Shown here: positions 32,759 to 42,213 of the stretch, one piece after another
Position numbering within the stretch: the stretch's first letter is position 1
How the letters are laid out: every line of letters begins with the position of its first letter
From: Saturnia japonica
Lineage: Eukaryota > Arthropoda > Insecta > Lepidoptera > Saturniidae
Assembly: GCA_033032175.1 (NCBI GenBank)
Contig: CM065329.1
Location: forward strand, 12,344,985 to 12,408,984
DNA: 64,000 bases
Reading direction: 5' to 3'
The notes under the pieces: model-generated
What the model was told of the DNA's origin: nothing
Databases searched by the model: none
The model's input: only the letters and a program-made list of their open reading frames with translations
Made by a program: the position numbers and the translations under genes

Positions 32759-35654
32759 ACTCAAGCCGAGAGGTTTAAACATCTCTTTCTTTAATGCGCG
32801 GAACTTATATCCGCAGCGTGATCTCGTCGCGACTTATCTTAAAGATCACCAAATAGACATTCTCTTAGTACAGGAAACGCTCTTAAAGCGTGCTAAACGC
32901 AATCCGAGTATCGCAAACTATAACATCGTTAGAAATGACCGCGACGGCCGAGGGGGCGGCACTCTCATTTACTACAAGCGCTCGTTGTATTGCATGCCGA
33001 TAGATCCTCCGATACTTACCAATATGGAAGTATCCGCGTGTAGACTAGGAATGACCGATCATCCGTCCATAACGATCGTATCCGTATACCTCTCACCGAC
33101 GAAAGTACCTCTCAGGTCTGACCTACAGAAGCTACTCTCGCTCGGCACATCGGTCATTATCGCAGGTGACCTCAACAGTGGACACACGTCCTTCAACAAT
33201 TGGAGAGACACCAGCAATGGGGTTATTCTCGAAGGGTTGTCGGACGAGTTAAACTTTGACGTCATAGCGCCTCCCACTCCCACCCACTTTCAAGATCACT
33301 GTACACCGACAGTGCTCGACATAGCCCTCCTGAAAAATATCGCGCTTCAGGTACGACTCATTCGGGTCGTACACGAACTCGACTCCGACCATCGCCCGGT
33401 CATCCTACAGCTAGGACAACTAGATGACTCCAGCCCTCCTACAGTCACAATGGTTGACTATGCAAAATTAAAACACTACCTCGCGGATAGGCAGTCCTCG
33501 CCCAGTCTCGTTAGGGTCCCGGACGTGTTAGAGTCAGTTGCGCACGTAGATCTCGCAATCGACTCCCTAGTTGACCACCTCCAAGTCGGCATCGGAGAGG
33601 CCTCGAGAGAGGTCGAAGCGGCGAACGATCGCCGCTTTGTACTCCCTGCCGACGTGCGAGCGTTGATGACGGAGAAGAACGCTGCGACTCGTGCGCATGA
33701 CTCTTATCCGACCGATGCAAACCGCGCACGATTACGCGCACTTCAGAGAGCGGTTAAAGCCCGTATAACCGAGCTCAAAAGTCACAGATGGGACACCCTA
33801 GTCGAAGGGCTAAGGCCGTCACATCTGACTTATTGGAAAGTAGCCCACGTCCTTAAAATAGACGCCCAACCTCGCATGCCCCCCCTCGAAAGGGGTCCCG
33901 GCACTACACCCGCTTTCGATATCATCGACAAGGCGGAGTGCCTTGCCGCTTGTCTGGAGAGCCAGTGCTCCCCGAACAGCGTCAAGAACACCGACCGAGT
34001 CAGAGACATCGAAGCCCGCGTGGAGGAGCTGAATAAGCTCCCGGTATCAGAATCCCTGTCCCCAGTCACTTCTGAGGAGATCTCTGCCATTCTCAAAAGC
34101 CTTAAGCTTAGAAAGTCACCAGGTCCCGACGGTATCAGGAACGAAGTACTCAAACTTCTTCCCGATCACCTCATAGCTCTATTGGTCTGCATATTCAATG
34201 TAGCCATAGCCAACTGCCATTTTCCAGCCGTCTGGAAAACGGCCATTGTCATAGGTATTCACAAGCCCGGCAAGAGCACGTCGCTTCCCGACAGCTACCG
34301 CCCTATCAGTCTTCTAAATACCCTTGGAAAAATCTATGAGCGGATCCTTCTGAACCGTCTCAAATCCGTAATAGAGGAGAAAAACCTCTACCCGCCTGAG
34401 CAATTCGGTTTTCGTGCTAGACATTCTTGCACTCATCAAGTGCACCGCCTCACGGAGCACATTTTGTTTAACTTTTCCGAGTTATCTATACCCCGTCGCA
34501 CACTGGCAGTCTTCTTCGACGTAGCCAAGGCCTTCGATAAGGTCTGGCACGAAGGATTAGTCTACAAGCTGTACTCCCGCGAAGTCCCCGATAGATTAGT
34601 CAAAATCATCCGCGATTACCTCAAAGACCGCACCTTTCGCTACAGAGTGGAAGGTGAACTATCCACACCCCATCCCATACGCTCAGGCGTCCCCCAAGGT
34701 TCCATTCTGGCACCTAGCCTCTTCAATCTGTACGTCAGTGACCTACCAAAACTTGAAGAGAAAGTTGAAGTAGGCTTATACGCTGACGATACAGTCATAT
34801 ACTCCTCTCAAAGGCAAACGAGAAACCTCAAATGTAGAATCCAAAGAGCCGTGACCACTCTCGGGAAGTGGTTTAACGACTGGCGAATAGCCATAAACCC
34901 CACGAAGAGCGCAGCGGTGCTCTTCGACAAAACCGCCACACAGATACCGCAAAAATTCAAGGACAATCCCCTTGAACTCTTCGGTAATCCGATCCCCTGG
35001 GAAAAGGCGACCAAATATCTAGGTGTAACCCTAGACAGTAGACTCTCCTTTATACGCCACATCAATCTGGTTAGGAAAAGGGCCTCCTGGACCCTCGCCC
35101 GACTGCATCCTCTGTTATGTGCTGCAAGCAAAATGTCCACGAGACACAAGCTTACGCTCTACAAGATGTGTATCCGTCCGATCATGACATATAGCTGCGT
35201 TGCGTTCGCACATATGCCAAGTTATAACTGGGAACGCTTACAAGCTATCCAGAACAAATTTCTTCACCGCCTTACCGGTGCCCCCTGGTTTGTTCGTATG
35301 GAGGATCTCCATAGAGATATGGACCTTCCCTCGATACATGCATATGCCAAACACCTTTCTCGCTCGTATTTCGACACCGCGTCGAACCACGCGAACCCCT
35401 TAATAAAAGCGGCAGCTTCTTATGTTCCCGACCCCAACGCCTGCCGGAGAAAACGCCGGCCGCGTAATATATTCACTGACCCGCCCGACCAAACCGAAAA
35501 AGCTAACGCGTTCTACGCCGACACCGTCTCTCCAAACAGAGCGTGCCACCGCCCACGCCCGCGTAACCACCGTTCTCTCCGCAGAGGACGGGCGGTCAAC
35601 TTCGCTCCCGCACACCCGTCACGTCCACCCTCTCTAGCGGCAACCCAAGCCTAG
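32751..35654 (+). CDS. J ORF2: APE-type endonuclease and reverse transcriptase
   Basis: 967 residues, uninterrupted. Endonuclease at about 1-225: SFFNARNLYP start, QETLL (metal-binding E), IAGDLNSGHTSFNNW (catalytic D/N), SDHRPV (catalytic DH). RT: RKSPGPDGIRNEVLK at about 455, KPGKSTSLPDSYRPISLLN, EQFGFRARHSCTHQ, FFDVAKAFDKVWHEG (first catalytic D), SGVPQGSILAPSLFNLY, and GLYADDTVIYSS at about 677-680 (catalytic DD). The thumb follows with KYLGVTLDSRLSFIRHI. The C-terminus has basic, His-rich sequence (ACHRPRPRNHRSLRRGRAV) and no obvious RNase H. The domain order and motifs place it in the Jockey superfamily, which does target-primed insertion at nicked genomic sites. The 8-nt overlap with ORF1 suggests reinitiation or frame slippage for translation. 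All catalytic residues I can check are present. Confidence 0.92.
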   Translation: MAKLKPRGLNISFFNARNLYPQRDLVATYLKDHQIDILLVQETLLKRAKRNPSIANYNIVRNDRDGRGGGTLIYYKRSLYCMPIDPPILTNMEVSACRLGMTDHPSITIVSVYLSPTKVPLRSDLQKLLSLGTSVIIAGDLNSGHTSFNNWRDTSNGVILEGLSDELNFDVIAPPTPTHFQDHCTPTVLDIALLKNIALQVRLIRVVHELDSDHRPVILQLGQLDDSSPPTVTMVDYAKLKHYLADRQSSPSLVRVPDVLESVAHVDLAIDSLVDHLQVGIGEASREVEAANDRRFVLPADVRALMTEKNAATRAHDSYPTDANRARLRALQRAVKARITELKSHRWDTLVEGLRPSHLTYWKVAHVLKIDAQPRMPPLERGPGTTPAFDIIDKAECLAACLESQCSPNSVKNTDRVRDIEARVEELNKLPVSESLSPVTSEEISAILKSLKLRKSPGPDGIRNEVLKLLPDHLIALLVCIFNVAIANCHFPAVWKTAIVIGIHKPGKSTSLPDSYRPISLLNTLGKIYERILLNRLKSVIEEKNLYPPEQFGFRARHSCTHQVHRLTEHILFNFSELSIPRRTLAVFFDVAKAFDKVWHEGLVYKLYSREVPDRLVKIIRDYLKDRTFRYRVEGELSTPHPIRSGVPQGSILAPSLFNLYVSDLPKLEEKVEVGLYADDTVIYSSQRQTRNLKCRIQRAVTTLGKWFNDWRIAINPTKSAAVLFDKTATQIPQKFKDNPLELFGNPIPWEKATKYLGVTLDSRLSFIRHINLVRKRASWTLARLHPLLCAASKMSTRHKLTLYKMCIRPIMTYSCVAFAHMPSYNWERLQAIQNKFLHRLTGAPWFVRMEDLHRDMDLPSIHAYAKHLSRSYFDTASNHANPLIKAAASYVPDPNACRRKRRPRNIFTDPPDQTEKANAFYADTVSPNRACHRPRPRNHRSLRRGRAVNFAPAHPSRPPSLAATQA

Positions 35655-36173
35655 GTCCGTTCCTCGGTGTGAAGCCCTTGGGTCAGGCAGCCGCCCGCGC
35701 GATACAAAGTGACACTATACGTGCAACACTTAGTTACCCACACACAACATTACACACGTATGAACACACACACGTGCACACCACACAGGTACATAGGTTC
35801 TGTAAGGGACCTTTTTTTTCTTTTTTTGCGCTAGTTAGACTATTGCGCTAGTTAGTGTAGAAAAACCATTCCGATTATTAAATACACATACGCATGGTCC
35901 ACTCCTTCCTCCCAGGAGGAGGGGAACGTGCATATGAGTATATATTAGTTAGCTCGAATTCTACTAAGATTAGGGAATTAATTAGATCGCGACTTTTTCG
36001 CATTCGCGACGACCGCCCGAGCCGAGGTTCGGCCACTCTGGCACCCTCGTGCGGGTCGTCACAAACTTTCGCGGCTGAGTGCCCTAAGCGCTCGCCCCCA
36101 AGTCCGGTGAAGCTGTAAAAGCCGCAGCGGCTCTGTTTGACGATAGGGCCCCTAAGGCTAACAGTGTAGTCAG

Positions 36174-36238
<65 letters not shown>

Positions 36239-36241
<3 letters not shown>

Positions 36242-36251
36242 ACATATTAAA
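36239..36251. repeat. Target-site duplication of element J, right copy
   Basis: TTTACATATTAAA, identical to 30011-30023. Confidence 0.9.
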
Positions 36252-36368
36252 ACAACTGGTATTTTGAATTATTATTGTTATATAAATTAATTGTTGTTTC
36301 ATAGAGTTAGAATAGGAAGTGCAGAAAGAGGAACTGCCACCGCACAAGCATCTGTTTTTATTAAATAG

Positions 36369-36478
36369 TTAACGAATACAGATACAACTACAGAACTACT
36401 ACAGAAGCTACTACACCAGCAGCAACTACCGCTCCGGCAGCAACTACCACACCGACAGCTGCATATAATATAAATTGA
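36369..36478 (+). CDS. Possible terminal host exon, Thr/Pro/Ala-rich
   Basis: After a pyrimidine-biased stretch ending TTTTTATTAAATAG (36368), a short frame reads NEYRYNYRTTTEATTPAATT, then APAATTTPTAAYNIN, then TGA at 36476-36478. AATAAA motifs follow near 36567 and 36664. The Thr/Pro/Ala composition is mucin-like and would suit the end of a secreted or cuticular protein such as the EGF-bearing gene upstream on the same strand. It is only 36 codons and has no homologue I can name, so this is speculative. Confidence 0.25.
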
Positions 36479-36754
36479 ATAAGTTATATTGTTTTTAGTT
36501 TGTATGTCATTCAAATCAAGTTCACCTGCTGCAGTAATTTCACAACATAGACTTGGTTTGTTAAAACAATAAATAAAAAATGTTTTTGATGTTTGTATTA
36601 AAAGTGCATGTTCTTTAAACTTTGCATTAACCTTTTTTTTAGTGATTATCATTTCATTTTATAATAAAGAATGTTTTATTTCAATAAATAGTGTTTATTT
36701 TGTCTTATTCCATAACACCTTATTATATAAAGTGAACATTTCTTGTGTATATGT

Positions 36755-36804
36755 ATACAGCCCGGGGCTTGAATTAGTTTCTCGGAAACGGCTCCAACGA
36801 TTTG
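36755..36804 (+). repeat. Dispersed repeat D, copy 3, left part
   Basis: TTTCTCGGAAACGGCTCCAA followed by CGATTTG continues after the LTR as GATGAAACTTTGCATTTAG (37964 onward), the usual run of this repeat. Confidence 0.45.
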
Positions 36805-37958
36805 TAAAAAGGGCGCGTGCGTGTGCCCATATACAAATGTGCTACGTCAATCTATACAGAGCGGGACCGCGCACCGAGGGCGCGAACGCGACGGAAACGA
36901 TTCCCTCGTACTCTGTATAACCGACGGCGGATAACACGCTACGGTAACCAGTGCGTGCGAGTCCCTCTCACTACGTGCGACCAACCCTGTTCACACCCGA
37001 AACTACTAGGCGTGAAGAGGGCGAAACATTAAGGTACACACGCAGTGAGGTGCCTGCTGGTAGGCGCGGCGATGACGTAGCATGGAGCAGAATGGACTGG
37101 GTCGCTGGCGGGTTGAACACTTGTGAAGATGCAAATGACACACAGGCACCACAGTAAAATTCGCTGTATTCTTCAAGACACAAAACAATTTGTTGGTACT
37201 ATCTTCTGGGTACTGTTTCTTCCAGTTTCTTGAGTCTTGAGTCTTGAGTCTTCAGCTTGTGGCACCCGTGTGTGCCGGTTGGCCCCAGTAGTGCGCCTTT
37301 TATATTGTTTGCCGGAGAGCGAGACGGACGATGGCGTCTCTATCCGTACTGCTCATTACCAAACTTGGGTGTGGTCCGGTAACCGCGGTAATGCGTCGCG
37401 GTTGCAATATCGCTGTCTCTATCTAATATTATTATTATTTGTATGCAGAATACAATAAATCGTTAATATCTCTAATTACAATTATTCAATTACTATAAAA
37501 ACTATTTCACATTAATGTAGACACAAATAAATACCTATCCAAAAACACTAACTTTAACATTATAGGTTAATAAACATGGTAGATACAAAGCGTTAAACAT
37601 TGCAACTTTAAAACGTCTTGAAACTCGTTATTTACACACTATTCGATGTTACAAACATTATAAAACATATAGAGAAGGCCAATTTACCTATATAACACAA
37701 AGCATTACATACAACTTCTATATAATATGAATTATCGACGATATATGATTTTAGTACTTGTAAGTGATTATTTCTATTGAATTACACACATTTTCATAAC
37801 TTATATACTGTTCTTATATACCTACACGCTATAGTAATACATTCGAAACATTAGAAACATTAAATTATTGATTGTTCTTACAAATGATTCATCCCTACAA
37901 CTTATATTTACAATTGCTATTTTCGTATCATTACGCTTAGGCCTATGCGTCGCTAACA
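36805..37958 (-). mobile_element. BEL/Pao solo LTR with 5-bp TSD ATTTG
   Basis: A 1,154-bp LTR of the same family as those at 4980 and 10085. ATTTG is duplicated at 36800-36804 and 37959-37963. Minus-strand start is TGTTAGCGACGC; the other edge is TAAAAAGGGCGCG on the plus strand. Nothing internal remains, so it arose by LTR-LTR recombination. Its edges define the true LTR ends for the family. Confidence 0.85.
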
Positions 37959-37963
37959 ATTTG

Positions 37964-38100
37964 GATGAAACTTTGCATTTAGATACGAAGTTGCCGTTCT
38001 GCAGTACTAGCCATTTCAAATCAATAATAATTTTTGTTTGGCTAAGAATTCTAATTGCAAATTAATTTTATTTTAAAAACATGGAATTCTTTTTTCAAAA
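37964..38100 (+). repeat. Dispersed repeat D, copy 3, right part
   Basis: This is the continuation of the repeat split by the solo LTR, fading into AT-rich sequence just before the mariner remnant. Confidence 0.35.
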
Positions 38101-38161
38101 GTAGTCATTTGTTTATTGAGTAGTGTTACATTTTCATTGCATTTCAATCTTTTTTGTCATC

Positions 38162-38830
38162 ATGGATACGTTAAAAATTCGAGTAATTATGGAATATGAG
38201 TACCGTCGTGGCAGCAACGCGGCACAAGCGTCACGCAACATCAACGACATTTACGGAGCTAACACTACAAACCAACGCACCACCTGTTATTGGTTTGCTC
38301 GCTTCCGTTCTGGGAATTTCGACCTTAAAAATGAACCTCGCGGTCGTCCGAAGACTTTGGCCGACAATGACGAATTAAAGGCGATTGTGAAAGCTGATGA
38401 TATACAATCTACGGCTGAATTAGCAGCAGCTTTCGACGTTAGCGTCAAAACAATATTGGTCCATTTGCGTCAAATTGGCAAGGTAAAAAAGCTTGACAAA
38501 TGGGTGCCCCACGAACTCAATGATCGCCAGCGGGAAGTACGCGTCGAGACGTGCCTTGCACTGCTCAACAGACATACAAATGAAGGAACTTTGAACCACA
38601 TTGTTACCTGCGATGAAAAATGGATTCTGTTTGATAACCGCAAGTGCTCAGCAAGTTGGTTGGATCCTGGTTCAGCACCTAAACAATGCCCTAAACGAAA
38701 ACTTACCCCTAGAAAAGTGATGGTCACTGTTTGGTGGTCTAGCGCCGGTGTGATTCATCACAGCTTCTTACCAAACGGGGTGAGCATTATTGCAGATGTG
38801 TACTGGATCATGTGTGCACATGAAACTTGA
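38162..38830 (+). pseudogene. Mariner transposase, 3' truncated (cecropia-like)
   Basis: ATG 38162 (MDTLKIRVIMEYEYRRGSNA). The helix-turn-helix half is complete: AAQASRNINDIYGANT, YWFARFRSGNF, the GRPKT linker and VHLRQIGKVKKLDKWVPHEL. The catalytic half has the first D in HIVTCDEKWILFDNR and the block PRKVMVTVWWSSAGVIHHSFL. The frame is lost near 38805-38830, before the second catalytic aspartate region (HDNARPH-type), and I cannot find the rest or the 3' inverted repeat. About 210 of the usual ~345 residues remain. It resembles the cecropia-type mariner that also gave rise to the SETMAR transposase domain of primates. Non-functional. Confidence 0.88.
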
Positions 38831-39420
38831 TACTGTATTAGCTCGACCCGAACGGCTGTATTCGGTTTGTGCTCCACAAACTCTTCAGTTAAACAGCGTG
38901 TCAGGACAACAGAAAACCTCGATCCACGAGTCTATATAACCAACCCCTTTCTTTTGATGCTGGGAAATCTTGCTCGGAAGACAATAGAAATAAGTCGCAC
39001 TTTACTGACTAAAGCCGGCTTTATACCATCCGCCGCCTTTAATCGGGCGACAAAGAATCGCGTAAGCATACACTACGTCGCACCTGCGACCGGCCCAGCA
39101 ACTATCTGGCCCTGGTACTAGCAAAGAAACATCCTGTTACAATCCCAGTTGCCTCATGGGCAGCCAAACCTGTACAATGGTCAGATAGGGGCCCCAGCCC
39201 ATCTCACCACACACCCGGCTTGTCCAATACATTCGGTTGATCATTGAGTAAAATAAAGACATGAGTACGAAGACGGAAGAAACGTCAATACGACGGGAAG
39301 ACATGAAACGGGTTCGATAAAACTGAATAAAATCTGAAAATCAATGACCACGACGAACAGCCAACATAGCGGCAAAATCAGCCGTAAAAACAGGGTGACC
39401 AAGTTATACCAGAAAGCAAA
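38831..39420. other. No gene seen
   Basis: No recognisable coding region. It might be 5' sequence of the ORF1 remnant that follows, but I cannot show that. Confidence 0.35.
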
Positions 39421-39429
39421 AACATAATT

Positions 39430-40350
39430 AAAGCAATCGGGAAATTTAAAACATCAATATTTAGAGAATTAGTTAATAAAAACCTAGGAGATTTATATCA
39501 AACAATTTTAGGATTTAAAGAACGCATGAAAGATCTGGGGAATGAAGTCCTACAGATTTAGGCCAATCATTCCGAAGAAATAAATAGATTAAAGAGATGG
39601 GAGAGAGAGAGAGAGAGAGAGAGAGATGATGAGGGAAGTGGGAAACACTAAACACGATGATGAAGGTATGATACATTTGGTAAAAGAAACAAATGAAGGG
39701 CTCAGTAAATTCACTGAAAGATTAGAGGGTCTAAAAGACAAAGTAGAGTACATAAAAGTAAATGATACTCATGAGAGTAGTGAGAGTGTGACACAAACAA
39801 AACCACCCACACAGAAGAAAATGGTGACCTATTCAATCATAATCTCGTCCAAGTCAGACAGTGACTCGAGTGGTGATATAATAAAGCAGGTGAGGACATA
39901 GCTGGACGCTGGAAGGACAGGCTTAGAGTCAAAAGGCTTCGTTAGGCTAGAGATCACAAAGTGGTGTTAGGATGCGGAACCATCCCATCGCAAGATAGCG
40001 AAGCAAATCAAAGATCAAGCTCCCACCCTCATTATAGAGGAAGCAAAAAATAAGGGCCCACATGTCGTTGTCAGGGATATCCTCTCTTTTGTCACTGACG
40101 AGGAGATACTTGCCGGCCTGCGCGGCCAAAATAAGAATTTATTGCACGACGTAACTGAAAAGGAATACAGAGCGACAGAGTAGTATCGAAGAAAGGCGTA
40201 ATGAGCAGAGCAACCATGTTGTACTTCAGGTCTCCCCAAAAGTCTGCACAAAGTTACAAACGTAGAAAAGATATTCATCGACATGCAGAGAGAAGCGGTG
40301 TTGGACAAATCGCCTTTGGTCCAAAGCACACGATGCCTTAGCTACAGACA
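39430..40350 (+). pseudogene. Non-LTR ORF1 remnant (gag-like)
   Basis: The broken frames read in order: a Lys/Glu-rich region with (GA)n microsatellite 39602-39626; YSIIISSKSDSDSSGDIIKQ; GFVRLEITKW; IAKQIKDQAPTLIIEEAKNK; GPHVVVRDILSFVTDEEIL; EKEYRATE; KIFIDMQREAVLDKSPLVQ and STRCLSYRH. This series (VIVRDVL, IDLQR, SPLVQCTRCLGYGH) is the usual ORF1 of several insect non-LTR families, directly upstream of zinc knuckles. Stops and frameshifts are frequent. It breaks off inside what should be the first zinc knuckle. Confidence 0.65.
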
Positions 40351-41190
40351 CTTCGCATTTCTTCAACCAAGACAGCATGGCTTTTTGCCCAAAAAGTCAT
40401 CAAAAGTAAAGTCATCTTTAATTTATTATGCTATACTAGTGATATTGCAATTTCTTTGTACAATACAAGTACATGCGTTTTACACAGATTTTAGCAAAGC
40501 GTTTGATCTTATTAACCATGACTTATTAATGGCTAAAATGCTGAAGATGGGTATTCATGGTTCTCTACTACGCTGGTGTAAATCATATTTCCAATACCGC
40601 TCACAACTGATATTGGTACAAGGCTATGCATCACATACGACCACTATACCATCGGGCGTACTGAAAGGGTCACACATGGGACCCTTACTTTTTTCAATTT
40701 TTGTTGATGATCTGGGTAACTTAATTAACTGCAAGTTCCATATGTATTAGTTATAGACTCTTTGCTAGACATCGAAATATTACAAACTTAACGAAGACCT
40801 TTTTGAGATCCAAAGGTTATTATAACCGTAAGTATACAATTCCATAATACGTAGAATTTTGGAATATGGAAGCCAAGTGTGGCCTTATCCTTATGATGTT
40901 CACTCAAATAGATTTGAGCGCGTGCAAAAGCGATTCGTTTATCATCTAGCTTATTTTGAGATAAATGTAAATTGCTTTACAAATTGATCCACGGCTCGGT
41001 TGACTGCGAGAAGGTACTTAATCAAATTAATTTTGTTGTACCACGTCCGGGTCCGGGCAGTCGCTTATCTAACAGGAAAACTTTCATAATTCCTCATTGC
41101 AGGACTAATGTAGGACAACACTTTCCATTGTATCGAATGTTTACTGGATGTAACAGTGTGCGCGTATGTATATTGTGGGTGTTTAGAGAT
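40350..41190 (+). pseudogene. Jockey-type RT remnant fused to the ORF1 remnant
   Basis: Directly after STRCLSYRH comes RT sequence: RQHGFLPKKSS, FYTDFSKAFDLINHDLLMAK, SGVLKGSHMGPLLFSIFVDD, ending at 40750. The usual YADD box is not recognisable. C-terminal pieces follow in other frames (YGSQVWPYPYDVH-like near 40870, RTNVGQHFPLYR near 41100). The endonuclease and the first part of RT are absent. Confidence 0.65.
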
Positions 41191-41880
41191 AAATGATATT
41201 GCGTGCTATCAATGTTCTTTATTCGAGAATTTACATAATATACAGTGCAAGGATTAACGAGAACGTGGCGTGGTGGTGTGACTTTGTGTCGGAAGCAACC
41301 GCCTACTCAGAGCGCGTCGTATGTACTCCCGATTGTAACTGCTGAGTAGACAGTGTGCCCAATATGACTCCCCATCAACCAAAAAAAAAAAAAGTTCCAC
41401 ATTTAAACGTTCAAAAAACATACAAAAAGAAAACGAATACATAAAACATAATCCTCTTCTGTATAGTTTGCTAAAAGAAGTATTTAGAACAAAGTACAAT
41501 TGTATAAAGGAATGTGCCGAGTTGCTACCTGATACTGCATCGGAGCTTGTTACTATGTTACCACAGTTATTGGAAATGAATGTTTTTTCATAAGTCACGA
41601 GACAACAAAAAATTTTAAAGTTCCACATTTAAAAGTTCAAAAAACATAAAATGCTATATGAAACTAGTTATTGTTCGTAGTCTGAATGAACTAATACATG
41701 TAGTTACTGATTGTTCCCTATATTAACTTTGATAACTGAAGCGTAAATAATATACACAGACTGTTTTGGTTAACTTTTCACACTGGCCCACAGACGGCCT
41801 GGTTACTGATCTTAAAAATCAAAACGGTATGTGGCCTCTCCGGCGTCACAGTAGAGAGTAAGTCAGTCAGATTTAAGTTT
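41191..41880. other. No gene; contains a ~30-bp direct repeat
   Basis: AAAGTTCCACATTTAAA, a variable base, then GTTCAAAAAACATA occurs at 41390-41420 and again at 41616-41648, about 226 bp apart. Otherwise AT-rich and non-coding. Confidence 0.5.
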
Positions 41881-41884
41881 AGGT

Positions 41885-42120
41885 TTAGGATTAGGTATAT
41901 CTAATTTTCTTATAAATCATTTGCTTATAAATATTGAAAGGTTTCCTGCACATGCTAGCAACGTGTCCATTAAATCTCAATTTGCTGTCAATTGTCAAAC
42001 CTAATAATTTTATTTCTTTAACTACTCCTATCGCCATTCCCCCCCCCCCCCCATTTGCATGTCCGACATCTTTTTTTTTTTTGCGGTGCGAATTTCTGTT
42101 TGTTATTAATGCCCCCATTC
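41885..42120 (-). pseudogene. Short RT C-terminal fragment
   Basis: The minus strand reads KEIKLLGLTIDSKLRFNGHV and NIYKQM, the thumb motif (K-LGL-D--L-F--H) of non-LTR RTs. A C14 run lies at 42039-42052. Only about 60 codons are recognisable. Confidence 0.5.
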
Positions 42121-42197
42121 GTGGACCAGTGCGAGGGTATTATTTGCTTCTTCTTGAAGTTTTATGGTGGAGTATCCGGATATTATCATTATCACGT

Positions 42198-42213
42198 CAT
42201 TAGGTTAGATTTA
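42198..42213 (+). repeat. Short TTAGG-like telomeric tract
   Basis: TTAGGTTAGATTTAGG stands immediately left of the hairpin-array mini-element. Only about three units, one degenerate. Confidence 0.45.

Larger units (their letters stand above)
30024..36238 (+). mobile_element. Full-length Jockey-type non-LTR retrotransposon 'J' with intact ORFs
   Basis: The element is 6.2 kb: 5'UTR with two ~113-bp repeats, ORF1 (607 residues), ORF2 (967 residues), about 520 bp of 3'UTR and a 61-nt poly(A) (36178-36238), flanked by the perfect 13-bp duplication TTTACATATTAAA. Both ORFs are uninterrupted and overlap by 8 nt. A complete 5' end, a clean duplication and a long pure poly(A) argue for recent insertion and for possible activity. 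A second, older copy is at 11249-15167 and a 3'-tail relative at 28640. The insertion is 60 bp past the donor of the EGF-like exon, in sense orientation. Confidence 0.92.

Noticed and set aside
38867..39121. 84-codon plus-strand frame after the mariner remnant
   Set aside because: It does not continue the transposase (no second catalytic aspartate motif) and has no motif I recognise.
42198..42213. Proof that the mini-element's left side is a telomere-repeat junction
   Set aside because: Three short units could arise by chance. I kept it as a low-confidence feature only.
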